A stretch of 64,000 nt of DNA from Accumulibacter sp964420975. Its GTDB lineage: Bacteria; Pseudomonadota; Gammaproteobacteria; Burkholderiales; Rhodocyclaceae. Position 1 is the first letter of the stretch, and each line of letters starts with the position of its first letter. Where the stretch lies: the NCBI GenBank assembly GCA_964420975.1, contig CAYQVH010000021.1, forward strand, positions 1 through 64,000, given 5' to 3'. The translations under genes were made by a program, and so were the position numbers. The notes beneath the pieces were generated by a model. The model was given only the letters and a program-made list of their open reading frames with translations, was not told the DNA's origin and searched no databases. Shown here one piece after another: positions 35,194 through 43,020 of this stretch.

Positions 35194-35801
35194 CCGGGAG
35201 CGCCGGACAGAGCGCGGTATAGCGCCATGATCATGCCCGCGGTCGCGCCCCAGATGAAATGGTCGCCATAAGGCACTGCGTAGTAGTGGCGCAACTGACC
35301 CCGGTAGTGAAGTGCGTGCCGCTGGTGGTTGGCCGGACTGAGCAGATAGGCGAGCGGCACTTCGAACGCTTCCTCGACTTCAAAGGCATCCAGGCGAAGG
35401 TCGAACGGCGGCGTCACGAGGCCGACCACCGGCGTCACGCAAAAACCGGTGACGGTCCGATACTCCGGCAGATAGCCGACGATGTCGACGTGCGCCGGCA
35501 AGAGGCCCACTTCTTCTTCCGCCTCGCGCAAAGCCGTTTGCGCCGGCGAGCTGTCCGAGCTTTCGCAGCGCCCTCCAGGAAAGCTGATCTGCCCCGCGTG
35601 GTCCTTGAGATGCGCCGTGCGCTGCGTCAACAAAACGGTCGGCTCGGCCTCGCGATCGACGATGGGAAACAGCACCGCGGCAGGAGTCAGCTCCTCGTCG
35701 CCAACGCCCTCGTCACGCACAAAGCGGGTCGGCGACGGAACCTGAAAGAGTGCGTCGCGCAAGCGTGCCGCAAGATTGGGTCCGACCACGACGTTGTTCA
35801 C
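35190..35801 (-). CDS. Nudix CoA pyrophosphatase (NudL-like)
   Basis: 203 residues. The UPF0035-type segment LKDHAGQISFPGGRCE leads into the Nudix box GGRCESSDSSPAQTALREAE, ending EEVGLL, with the REAEEE metal ligands intact. The substrate class (CoA and its derivatives) is inferred from the preceding LTQRTAHLKDHAGQISFPGG signature known for CoA-diphosphatases. It ends tail-to-tail with the 34720 gene. The small gene at 35820 lies upstream on the same strand. Confidence 0.88.
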   Translation of the reverse strand: MNNVVVGPNLAARLRDALFQVPSPTRFVRDEGVGDEELTPAAVLFPIVDREAEPTVLLTQRTAHLKDHAGQISFPGGRCESSDSSPAQTALREAEEEVGLLPAHVDIVGYLPEYRTVTGFCVTPVVGLVTPPFDLRLDAFEVEEAFEVPLAYLLSPANHQRHALHYRGQLRHYYAVPYGDHFIWGATAGMIMALYRALSGAPG

Positions 35802-35819
35802 GGGATGAAATGCGGGCGA

Positions 35820-36086
35820 TCAGCAGCCGACAAGCGTTTCCTCGGCGTCGATCTCGGCGTGCACTGCCGCCAGCGCATCGGACAGGGTCTCGTCGGGCAG
35901 GGCGTTGAGCGTCGTCGCCACCAAATCCGCCGACTCGACCGCCGTTGCCGGCAAGGCACGCGAATCGAGTGCCGCAATTAAAGCCGCTGAGGCACCGACG
36001 ATCTTGAGCAACGTCTGCCGCTCGCCCATCAAGAGGTCAATCTCGCGACCGAGCAGGTGAATGTTCTTGCCCTGGTGACGTTTCAT
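35820..36086 (-). CDS. Small hypothetical protein, 88 aa
   Basis: Not recognised. It starts MKRHQGKNIHLLGREIDLLM; the rest is Ala/Leu/Asp-rich helix, acidic at the C-terminus (LAAVHAEIDAEETLVGC). The Shine-Dalgarno AGGAG lies 7 bp before the ATG and overlaps the stop of the upstream retropepsin-like gene, which argues that it is a translated, co-transcribed gene. No signal peptide or TM. Confidence 0.65.
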   Translation of the reverse strand: MKRHQGKNIHLLGREIDLLMGERQTLLKIVGASAALIAALDSRALPATAVESADLVATTLNALPDETLSDALAAVHAEIDAEETLVGC

Positions 36087-36095
36087 GGCATGCTC

Positions 36096-36776
36096 CTAGT
36101 CGCGCCTCTTGAGGGTCATGGTCTGACCCTCACGCTGCATATCCAAATGATTCAGGAAACTCAGGCCAAGCAGGACCACCGGCATCTCCTGCGGGACAAC
36201 CGCCGCTTCGACGCGATTGACGACGATGTCGCCGACGCGAACCGAATCGAGTCTGACGACACGTGCCGTGACGAGTCCGTTCGGGGTATGAAAGCCTCTG
36301 GATTCACCCTTGCCACTATCGATACCGATGCGCCGCGCCTCACCAGCGCTCAGGGCGATCGTCGATGCCCCGGTGTCAACCAGAAAGCGGACGCTCGTCC
36401 CGTTGATATTGCCGGTGGTGAGGAAGTGTCCGCCGCTGTCGGCGGTCAACACGGCTCGGGCACTTTCCGCGCCGGCCAATGACGACGACACGACGTTCTG
36501 ACCGACACTGAGGATCCGCTTCTTGCCGCCCACTTCGACCGTCGCCGTATCATTGCTCACCGCAACGAGTTTGACGCCGTCGGTCGTCGTTCCCACGGCA
36601 ACCGTCCGCATGGCGCCGCCGCCGATCGTCAACAGCGCCTTGCCAGGAAACACGCCGGCCAACCCGACCTCCTGCGCGAAGGTCGAAGTCGCCGTCGTCA
36701 CCACAAACAAGGCCAAGCCGGCCACCAACGACACCTGGCATTGCTCGCTCGACCTGCCACACCGCTCGACGCCCAT
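36096..36776 (-). CDS. Retropepsin-like aspartic protease, exported (clan AA)
   Basis: 226 residues. An N-terminal hydrophobic segment (LVAGLALFVVTTATSTFA) serves as signal or anchor. The C-terminal ~110 residues form a single retroviral-type protease domain with FLVDTGASTIALSAGEARR (DTG active site) and VVLLGLSFLNHLDMQ. It would act as a homodimer in the periplasm, as in the TIGR02281 group of bacterial proteins. GGAGGGAGAG precedes the chosen ATG; the frame extends 32 codons upstream. The small gene at 35820 follows in the same operon. Confidence 0.85.
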   Translation of the reverse strand: MGVERCGRSSEQCQVSLVAGLALFVVTTATSTFAQEVGLAGVFPGKALLTIGGGAMRTVAVGTTTDGVKLVAVSNDTATVEVGGKKRILSVGQNVVSSSLAGAESARAVLTADSGGHFLTTGNINGTSVRFLVDTGASTIALSAGEARRIGIDSGKGESRGFHTPNGLVTARVVRLDSVRVGDIVVNRVEAAVVPQEMPVVLLGLSFLNHLDMQREGQTMTLKRRD

Positions 36777-36899
36777 CACTCTCCCTCCCTGGCCAGGAGG
36801 ATTTGGCCATTGCAGCCCACAGAGACCAAGGCATTTTGCCACACATCGCCGCCCGCACGCCGCGTCTGGCAATCGTCCCGCAGTAGCGGCAGAAACGCG

Positions 36900-37343
36900 T
36901 CAGCGATAGACGAGAACCGGGATGTTCGAGTGCGTCAGCACTTTGTTCGTCTCGCTGCCCAAGAGCAGCGCGGTAATGCCGCGCCGGCCATGAGAGGCCA
37001 TGAAAATGAGGTCGCATCCCGCTTGCGTCGCCCCGTCGATGATCGCCTGATAAGGAAGGTCACTGGTCATCGACACCGTATCAACCGGCACTCCCGCATC
37101 ACGACAAAGATCGACGACAAAGCCCAGCGTTTGTTCGGCCTGAGCCTCGGCCAACTCGGCGAACTTTTCCGGCGTCGTCGGATCGATCAGGGCACCTTCG
37201 CCGTAATAGCTGACCGGATACTCCGGCTTGGCGTAGAGAACGGTGATGCGCGCCCCGGCCTCCTTGGCAAAGGAAACCGCCCGGCGAGCCGTATCCTGCG
37301 ACAGTTCGGAACCGTCGGTGGGAACGAGGATGTGCTTGAACAT
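36900..37343 (-). CDS. Universal stress protein (UspA family)
   Basis: A 147-residue single-domain Usp. It starts MFKHILVPTDGSELSQDTAR, and the C-terminal ATP-binding motif is MASHGRRGITALLLGSETNKV, with the Gly-x2-Gly-x9-Gly-(S/T) pattern. The ATG is preceded by AAGGAG. It is divergent from the hemerythrin operon, sharing a 208-bp intergenic region that contains an FNR box, so oxygen-dependent control of this gene too is possible. Confidence 0.93.
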   Translation of the reverse strand: MFKHILVPTDGSELSQDTARRAVSFAKEAGARITVLYAKPEYPVSYYGEGALIDPTTPEKFAELAEAQAEQTLGFVVDLCRDAGVPVDTVSMTSDLPYQAIIDGATQAGCDLIFMASHGRRGITALLLGSETNKVLTHSNIPVLVYR

Positions 37344-37480
37344 GTCCCTTCTCCTTGTGTGTGCAAAGTTCAACCCAGATCGTCGCTCGGGCGCGCGCTT
37401 GCCGCCTCGGTCGGAAGCAGACCAATGACGGCTGCGTCATGCCCGTGCGACCCATTGTCCCACCCGACGAGCGCCGTTGC

Positions 37481-37494
37481 TTGATATCGGTCAA
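37481..37494 (+). promoter_or_regulatory. FNR-type box (class II) upstream of the hemerythrin operon
   Basis: TTGATATCGGTCAA matches TTGAT-N4-ATCAA with one mismatch. A -10-like CAGAAT lies at 37517-37522, placing the box centre at about -41.5 from the predicted start near 37529. The fnr/hemN box at 40764 has the same mismatch and exactly the same distance to its -10. Confidence 0.75.
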
Positions 37495-37551
37495 CGCGGA
37501 ACGTATACGATCACCGCAGAATGAATCAGACAGATTACGAGGGCTGCGAGG

Positions 37552-38013
37552 ATGCAAGACATTAGAGACTTGATGACCGGCGATCACCGGTCCTGCGATG
37601 ATCGGCTGGTAGCGGTTGAACAAGCCGTCCTGGGCGGTGACTGGGCAACCGCACGAAACCGCTTTGCCGCGTTCCGGGACGCCGTGATGGCGCACTTCAA
37701 CGCCGAGGAATCCGTCCTCTTTCCGCTTTTCGAACAGCGGACGGGCATCCATCGCGGCCCCACGCAGGTGATGCGAAGTGAACATCTGCAGATTCGGCAG
37801 CTGCTGGCAACGACGGAGACGGCGCTCGAACAGGCCAACGGTGAGGAGTACCAAGGTGCCGCCGAGACCTTGTTGATCATGATCCAGCAGCACAACATGA
37901 AGGAAGAGAGTATTCTCTATCCGATGTGCGACCAGCACTTGGCCGATCAGCGGGAAACTCTGCTCCCGGAGCTCCGTCGACAAATCGGGCGACAAAGCGA
38001 GGAAACCGAATGA
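37552..38013 (+). CDS. Hemerythrin-domain (HHE) protein
   Basis: A 153-residue helical bundle with HHE cation-binding motifs: LMTGDHRSCDDRL, AHFNAEESVLFPLFE, RSEHLQIRQLL and IQQHNMKEESILYPM. These His and Glu residues form a di-iron site that can bind O2, NO or handle iron in redox stress. It is first in a run of four genes; the stop overlaps the DUF2249 ATG. The FNR box upstream predicts induction at low oxygen. A role in NO or oxygen sensing/delivery is inference. Confidence 0.9.
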   Translation: MQDIRDLMTGDHRSCDDRLVAVEQAVLGGDWATARNRFAAFRDAVMAHFNAEESVLFPLFEQRTGIHRGPTQVMRSEHLQIRQLLATTETALEQANGEEYQGAAETLLIMIQQHNMKEESILYPMCDQHLADQRETLLPELRRQIGRQSEETE

Positions 38014-38246
38014 CTTGCCAGGGTGGGACACGGGTAATCGACGCGCGTGAAATGGAGCCCCCCGAACCGTTCGTGCGGACGCTGGAAGAGCTTGACCAGC
38101 TTGGCGACGACGACGAGTTGCTGGTACTGCTGCCGCGCGAACCCTTCCCACTTTACAGGGCGCTGGAGATCAACGGGTATTCTTGGCGGACGACACGCCT
38201 GCCCGATGGCACGGTCGAAGTCCGGATCCGACACCAGACCGTTTGA
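38010..38246 (+). CDS. DUF2249 domain protein
   Basis: A 78-residue protein of the TusA/SirA-like fold group: VIDAREMEPPEPFVRTLEEL near the start, DDELLVLLPREPFPLYRAL in the middle and a C-terminal GTVEVRIRH strand. DUF2249 proteins usually travel with hemerythrins and denitrification or haem genes. The Cys of sulfur-carrier TusA is not in the usual position, so sulfur transfer is doubtful. It overlaps both neighbours (ATGA upstream, TGATG downstream), so it is an operon member. Confidence 0.85.
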   Translation: MTCQGGTRVIDAREMEPPEPFVRTLEELDQLGDDDELLVLLPREPFPLYRALEINGYSWRTTRLPDGTVEVRIRHQTV

Positions 38247-39550
38247 TGCCGGCCCTGCTGTCCTTTCAGCAGACGCCTCCGCTGGCGGCCCCGATCCGTT
38301 TCTTTCTGACGGCACCTGTCTTCGCCATCTTCGGCGGCCTGCTGCTCGCCTGGAGCGGTCCCTCGGCGATGCTCTCACGCTGGACGCCGAGCGCCTTGGC
38401 GCTTACCCACCTGATCACCGCGGGGGTCATGCTGCAGGTCATGCTTGGCGCCATGTTCCAGATTCTACCGGTGGTCGCCGGGGCAGGCATCGCGCAACCG
38501 CTGCGTCTCGCCCGCTGGATACATTTCACGCTGACCCTCGGTGCCCTGGTCTTGGCAGCCGCCTTCCTGACCTATCAACCAGGCGCCTTCGAAATGGCCG
38601 TCGGCCTGCTAGGCGCCGGGGTTGTCGCCTTCGTGCTGGCTGCAAGCCGCGCGTTGTATGGGCTACCATCGACCACTCCGACGATCCGCGGACTGAAGCT
38701 TGCCCTCGTCGGGCTCGGCGTCACCGTGACTTTAGGCGCCCTCCTGGCGCTGGCGCTCGGCGGCTCGTACACGCTGCCGCTGCGTCCGCTGACCGCCGTC
38801 CACCTCGCCTGGGGCCTCCTCGGATGGGGCTTGGTGTTGCTTGCCGCGGTCGCCTTGGTCGTCGTCCCGATGTTCCAGATGACGCCAGCGTACCCCGAAT
38901 GGTTCGCCCGTCACTTCGGCTGGAGTGTGCTGCTGCTGCTCATCGTTTGGGGGGCCGCTGAACTCGCCGCCGGTTCACTCGCAGCGACCGTCCTTGCCGG
39001 CGCCCTGGTACTGGTCACGGCGACTTTCCCCGTCTTGACGCTGTACCTACAACATCGTAGCCGGCGTGCCCGATTCGACGCCACCCAGCATTACTGGCGC
39101 ATTGCCATGCTTTCCTTCCTGCTTGCTGCGGCCTTCGGCGTTACAGGCAACGTCCTGCCGACGCTTGCCGAGTGGCCACAAGGACCCTGGCTGTGCGGTG
39201 TTCTCGTCCTGGTCGGGGGCTTCATGTCGGTGATGAATGGAATGCTGTACAAGATCGTCCCCTTTCTCGTCTGGCTGCACTTGCAAAACCTCGGGGGCGG
39301 CCGCGTCATTGCGCCGACCATGACCAAGGTGCTGGCAGTCCGCCAGATTGGCGGTCAGCTATATACGCACCTTGCTTCCTTGATTCTGCTGCTGACGGCG
39401 ACGATCTGGCCGGAAGCGCTACTACGGCCAGCGGCCATCGTTTTCCTGCTGGCCAACGCGTGGCTGTTGCGTAACCTGCTCGCGGCCATGCATTTCTATT
39501 CCCGGCACCGCGCGCGAATCGCGGCACTGCCGGCGACCAGCGACAACTGA
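38246..39550 (+). CDS. Polytopic membrane protein of the FNR-controlled hemerythrin operon, function unknown
   Basis: 434 residues with about twelve TM helices. Conserved-looking His and aromatic residues lie within membrane segments: LALTHLITAGVMLQVMLGAM, TAVHLAWGLLGWGLVLLA and LYKIVPFLVWLHLQNLGG. This pattern recalls haem-binding membrane proteins such as NnrS or a haem-copper oxidase subunit I, but no full signature is met. Translation starts at the ATG overlapping the DUF2249 stop. Tight linkage with hemerythrin, DUF2249 and SirB2 suggests a role in NO or micro-oxic respiration. Function is not assigned. Confidence 0.8.
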   Translation: MPALLSFQQTPPLAAPIRFFLTAPVFAIFGGLLLAWSGPSAMLSRWTPSALALTHLITAGVMLQVMLGAMFQILPVVAGAGIAQPLRLARWIHFTLTLGALVLAAAFLTYQPGAFEMAVGLLGAGVVAFVLAASRALYGLPSTTPTIRGLKLALVGLGVTVTLGALLALALGGSYTLPLRPLTAVHLAWGLLGWGLVLLAAVALVVVPMFQMTPAYPEWFARHFGWSVLLLLIVWGAAELAAGSLAATVLAGALVLVTATFPVLTLYLQHRSRRARFDATQHYWRIAMLSFLLAAAFGVTGNVLPTLAEWPQGPWLCGVLVLVGGFMSVMNGMLYKIVPFLVWLHLQNLGGGRVIAPTMTKVLAVRQIGGQLYTHLASLILLLTATIWPEALLRPAAIVFLLANAWLLRNLLAAMHFYSRHRARIAALPATSDN

Positions 39551-39581
39551 CGGGTCGCGTCTTCGCCCACCCCACCACCCC

Positions 39582-39974
39582 ATGAGCTATCTTGTCCTGA
39601 AACAGATTCACCTCGGTTGCGTGATGCTCAGCGCCGCCGGTTTCTGTCTCCGCGGCGTCTGGATGCTACGCGTGTCGCCTTTGCTGGACCGACCGTTGGT
39701 ACGTGTGCTGCCACACGTCGTCGACACCGCCCTCCTGGTAAGCGCCATCGCGATGGCGATCCTCAGTGCGCAATACCCGTTTGTCAATGACTGGCTGACC
39801 GCCAAAGTAGTCGGTCTGGTGCTCTATATCGGCTGCGGAACCATGGCGCTGAAACGGGCAAAGACACAGCGCCAGCGCGCTGCCTTCTTCGTCGCCGCGC
39901 TGACCACCTACGCCTACGTGGTATCGGTCGCCATCACCCGCCAGCCGCTCGGATTTCTCGTCTGGCTCGCCTGA
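39582..39974 (+). CDS. SirB family membrane protein
   Basis: A 130-residue, four-helix protein starting MSYLVLKQIHLGCVMLSAAG, with FCLRGVWMLRVSPLLDRPLV and VDTALLVSAIAMAILSAQYP, the SirB (invasion gene expression up-regulator) signature. Its biochemical role is unknown. The His in KQIHLG and the one in LPHVVDT are conserved in the family and could ligate haem or metal. It is 31 bp after the polytopic membrane gene and is last of the four-gene run. Confidence 0.85.
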   Translation: MSYLVLKQIHLGCVMLSAAGFCLRGVWMLRVSPLLDRPLVRVLPHVVDTALLVSAIAMAILSAQYPFVNDWLTAKVVGLVLYIGCGTMALKRAKTQRQRAAFFVAALTTYAYVVSVAITRQPLGFLVWLA

Positions 39975-39993
39975 CACCCCCCTCGACGCCGTC

Positions 39994-40737
39994 TCACGCG
40001 CGTTGATGCGACATCAACCGGCGCAGGGTTTCCGTATTCAGGATGGACACGCGTCGTTTATGTACCGCGATCGCGCCGTCTTCCTGCAAGCGAGTCAACG
40101 CGCGACTCACCGTCTCCACCTTTAGGCCGAGGTAACTCCCCATCTCCTCGCGCGACATGCGCAGGTTGAACTCGGTCGGGGAATAACCGCGGGCTTTGAA
40201 ACGCTGTGACAAGTTGAGGAGAAAAGCCGCCAACCGCTCCTCGGCGCGCATCGTTCCCAGGAGCATCATGACCCCATGGTCACGAACGATCTCTCGACTC
40301 ATCACCTTGTGAAAGTGACGCTGCAAGGTGCGAATCTCGCGCGACAAGCCTTCCAGATGGGAAAACGGAATCACACAGACTTCGCTGTCTTCCAGGGCCA
40401 CGGCGTTGCAACTGTGGATTTCACCGCTGATCCCGTCGAGACCGAGCAGTTCGCCCGTCATCTGGAAGCCGGTCACCTGGTCGCGCCCGTCGTCAACCAG
40501 GACATCAGTCTTGAAGAAACCGCTACGTATGGCGTAAATCGACTCGAAAGGCTGCCCGGCTCGATACAGATGCTCGCCTTGTCGAACACGACGGCGGGTC
40601 GACACCAGTTCATCGAGCTTTTGCAGTTCCTCGGCCTCGATGCCGATCGGCAAGCACAGCTCACGCAAGCTGCAATTGGAGCAGGCAGTCTTGACGACCT
40701 CCAGGGTCAGTCTCGCTGTCACGGCGTTGCTCAGCAT
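39994..40737 (-). CDS. fnr: FNR, oxygen-sensing [4Fe-4S] transcription regulator
   Basis: A 247-residue CRP/FNR family activator. Cluster ligands Cys19, Cys22 and Cys28 (ACSNCSLRELC) and Cys110 (EIHSC) match the four ligands of E. coli FNR. The cNMP-type barrel is followed by a winged helix with recognition helix VETVSRALTRLQ, whose E..SR predicts binding to TTGAT half-sites. Two such boxes lie in this window: 27 bp upstream of its own start (shared with hemN) and upstream of the hemerythrin operon. The first may also autoregulate fnr. Confidence 0.95.
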   Translation of the reverse strand: MLSNAVTARLTLEVVKTACSNCSLRELCLPIGIEAEELQKLDELVSTRRRVRQGEHLYRAGQPFESIYAIRSGFFKTDVLVDDGRDQVTGFQMTGELLGLDGISGEIHSCNAVALEDSEVCVIPFSHLEGLSREIRTLQRHFHKVMSREIVRDHGVMMLLGTMRAEERLAAFLLNLSQRFKARGYSPTEFNLRMSREEMGSYLGLKVETVSRALTRLQEDGAIAVHKRRVSILNTETLRRLMSHQRA

Positions 40738-40763
40738 GCGAGTCCTTTGCCAATACTCCCTGT

Positions 40764-40777
40764 TTGATCCACGTCAA
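40764..40777 (+). promoter_or_regulatory. FNR-type box (class II) upstream of hemN
   Basis: TTGATCCACGTCAA, one mismatch from TTGAT-N4-ATCAA. CATAAT at 40800-40805 serves as -10, putting the box centre at -41.5 relative to a start near 40812. The same box lies 27 bp upstream of the fnr ATG on the other strand. Confidence 0.8.
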
Positions 40778-40832
40778 CCCGCTCGCACTAACGCGGCCCC
40801 ATAATGCCGGCTGTCGATCCTCTCACCAAGAC

Positions 40833-42230
40833 ATGAATTCCGTCGCCGGCAACCTCGTATTCGATCCGGACATCATACGGCGCTTCGACGTCAACGGGCC
40901 ACGCTACACCTCGTATCCCACGGCAGACCGTTTCGTTGAGGCCTTTGGTGCGGACGCCTACCAGCTTTGGCTGGGCAAGCGGAATATCGGCGCCATCACC
41001 CGGCGACTGTCATTGTACTTCCACATTCCGTTCTGTAACACCATCTGCTACTACTGCGCCTGCAACAAGATCATCACCAAAGATCACGGGCGTTCAGCCA
41101 AGTACCTGAGATACCTGGCAAAAGAGCTGGCGCTGCAGAGAAGCTGCCTGGAAGCGGGGGATCAAGAGGTCGCGCAGCTGCATTGGGGCGGTGGCACACC
41201 GACTTTCCTCTCGCACAGCGAGATACGCCAGTTGATGGCCGAAACGCGCAAGCACTTCACGTTGATTGACGGCGGCGAATACTCGATCGAGGTTGATCCG
41301 CGCAAAGTCGACGAGGCAACGGTGACGCTGCTCGCCGAGGTCGGCTTCAATCGCATGAGCGTCGGCGTCCAGGACTTCGACAGTGACGTCCAGCGCGCCG
41401 TCAATCGCCTCCAGAGCGAAGAGGAAACGCGCGCCGTGATTGCCGCTGCGCGTCGCGCCGGTTTTCGCTCGGTAAGCATCGACCTCATTTACGGACTCCC
41501 ACGGCAGACGATTGACGGCTTCGGCCGGACGCTCGACCGAATCGTCGAAGTCGGCCCGGACCGCGTCTCGATCTACAACTACGCTCACTTGCCGAGCCTC
41601 TTCAAACCGCAACGGCGCATTCTCGAAGCGGACATGCCGAGCGCCGATACCCGCTTGCAGATACTCGCCTTGGCGATCCGGCGCATGACGGAAGCCGGCT
41701 ACGTCTATATCGGCATGGACCATTTCGCCAAACCCGACGACGAATTGGCGACGGCACAGCGGCAAGGTCGCCTGCATCGCAATTTTCAGGGCTATTCGAC
41801 GCATTCGGACTGCGACCTGCTGGCTTTCGGCATTTCCTCGATCAGCAAGGTCGGCCCGACCTACTGTCAGAACGTCAAGACGCTCGACGAATACTACGAT
41901 CGGCTCGACAGCGGGACGCTGCCGGTCTACCGAGGCATCGAACTCAACGCCGACGATCTGTTGCGACGCTCGATCATTCAGTCGCTGATGTGCCATTTCG
42001 AGCTGTCGATCGAAGCCATCGAGATTGCTCACCTGATTGATTTCCCGTCGTACTTTGCGACCGAACTTGAGGACTTGCGCGAGATGGCGAGCGCCAGCCT
42101 CGTTCGTATCGACGAGAAGTGGATTACGGTCTTGCCGCGTGGGCGCATGCTGGTGCGAGCGATCTCGATGGTTTTCGACCGCTACCTGCGGGCCGACCGG
42201 CAACGCACGCGCTACTCGAAGGTCATCTAG
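40833..42230 (+). CDS. hemN: HemN, oxygen-independent coproporphyrinogen III dehydrogenase
   Basis: A 465-residue radical-SAM enzyme that decarboxylates coproporphyrinogen III without O2 in haem synthesis. The cluster motif CNTICYYCAC has Cys68, Cys72 and Cys75, plus Cys77. Also seen are GPRYTSYPTADRF, LHWGGGTPTFLS and FNRMSVGVQDFD. Divergent from fnr and preceded by an ideally placed FNR box, so induction under low oxygen is expected. The start MNSVAGNLVFDPD lies 21 bp after the predicted transcription start; the frame is open further upstream, but across the promoter. Confidence 0.96.
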   Translation: MNSVAGNLVFDPDIIRRFDVNGPRYTSYPTADRFVEAFGADAYQLWLGKRNIGAITRRLSLYFHIPFCNTICYYCACNKIITKDHGRSAKYLRYLAKELALQRSCLEAGDQEVAQLHWGGGTPTFLSHSEIRQLMAETRKHFTLIDGGEYSIEVDPRKVDEATVTLLAEVGFNRMSVGVQDFDSDVQRAVNRLQSEEETRAVIAAARRAGFRSVSIDLIYGLPRQTIDGFGRTLDRIVEVGPDRVSIYNYAHLPSLFKPQRRILEADMPSADTRLQILALAIRRMTEAGYVYIGMDHFAKPDDELATAQRQGRLHRNFQGYSTHSDCDLLAFGISSISKVGPTYCQNVKTLDEYYDRLDSGTLPVYRGIELNADDLLRRSIIQSLMCHFELSIEAIEIAHLIDFPSYFATELEDLREMASASLVRIDEKWITVLPRGRMLVRAISMVFDRYLRADRQRTRYSKVI

Positions 42231-42297
42231 ACGGCCGGTCAGCCGACCACGGAGGGAGTAAGATCGCCCCTTTGTTCGTCCGCGTCCCTCACCAGCG

Positions 42298-42969
42298 ATG
42301 CCCGAGTCCAGTTATCTTGCGTTGTTGCTCATCGGCTTCCTCGGGGGCACGCACTGCGTCACCATGTGCGGCGGTATTGTGACCGCACTGGCGATGGGTG
42401 GGCCACCCTCCATTCGCCTGCACCTGGCGTACAACGTAGGAAGAATGACCAGCTACTCCGCCGCCGGTGCCATCGCCGGCGGGATCGGCGAGGCCGGTAT
42501 CGCCCTCTCCGCGCAACTGCCCATGCGCAGCGTCTTTTACCTTTTTGCCAACCTGATGTTGATCGCGCTTGGCCTCTACCTCATCGGTTTGACAAAAGCA
42601 CTGGCTTTCAGCGAAGCACTCGGTCACCGACTGTGGCGGCGACTGCAGCCGCTGACGCGCCGCTTTGTCCCGGCGCGCACCGTCTCTCAGGCGCTGCCGC
42701 TCGGCATACTTTGGGGATGGCTGCCCTGCGGTCTGGTGTATGGCGCGCTGGCTACCGCGCTGGCGAGCGGTTCGGCGCTGCAGGGGGCGGGCCTGATGCT
42801 CGCTTTTGGCGCCGGTACGCTGCCCAATCTCCTGCTCGCCGGCGTCGTCGCCACGCGGCTTCAGGCGTACGCCCGCCAGCCGATGCTGCGGCTTGGCTGC
42901 GGCCTGCTCGTCCTGGCTTTCGGCGTCTGGGGGCTCAGCGGCCTCGTCCGCCAGCTCGCAGGCAGTTGA
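42298..42969 (+). CDS. TauE/SafE-like (UreH-domain) membrane protein, probable metal/cytochrome-oxidase biogenesis
   Basis: 223 residues with about six TM helices. FLGGTHCVTMCGGIVTALAM near the N-terminus and LGILWGWLPCGLVYGAL in the middle carry the Cys and GG/PCG motifs of the DsbD-like/UreH-2 group. Relatives sit beside cbb3 oxidase maturation genes and CopA. It lies between hemN and copA, so a role in copper handling for a terminal oxidase is the best inference. A sulfite exporter role is less likely here. Confidence 0.83.
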   Translation: MPESSYLALLLIGFLGGTHCVTMCGGIVTALAMGGPPSIRLHLAYNVGRMTSYSAAGAIAGGIGEAGIALSAQLPMRSVFYLFANLMLIALGLYLIGLTKALAFSEALGHRLWRRLQPLTRRFVPARTVSQALPLGILWGWLPCGLVYGALATALASGSALQGAGLMLAFGAGTLPNLLLAGVVATRLQAYARQPMLRLGCGLLVLAFGVWGLSGLVRQLAGS

Positions 42970-43020
42970 CCCCCGGCTGCCTGGCCGGCGACTGCGCGAC
43001 CCTTTTTTTGCGAACCAAGG

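Noticed and set aside
39170..39327. Minus-strand ORFs inside the 12-TM gene
   Set aside because: They are shadows of the plus-strand membrane protein.
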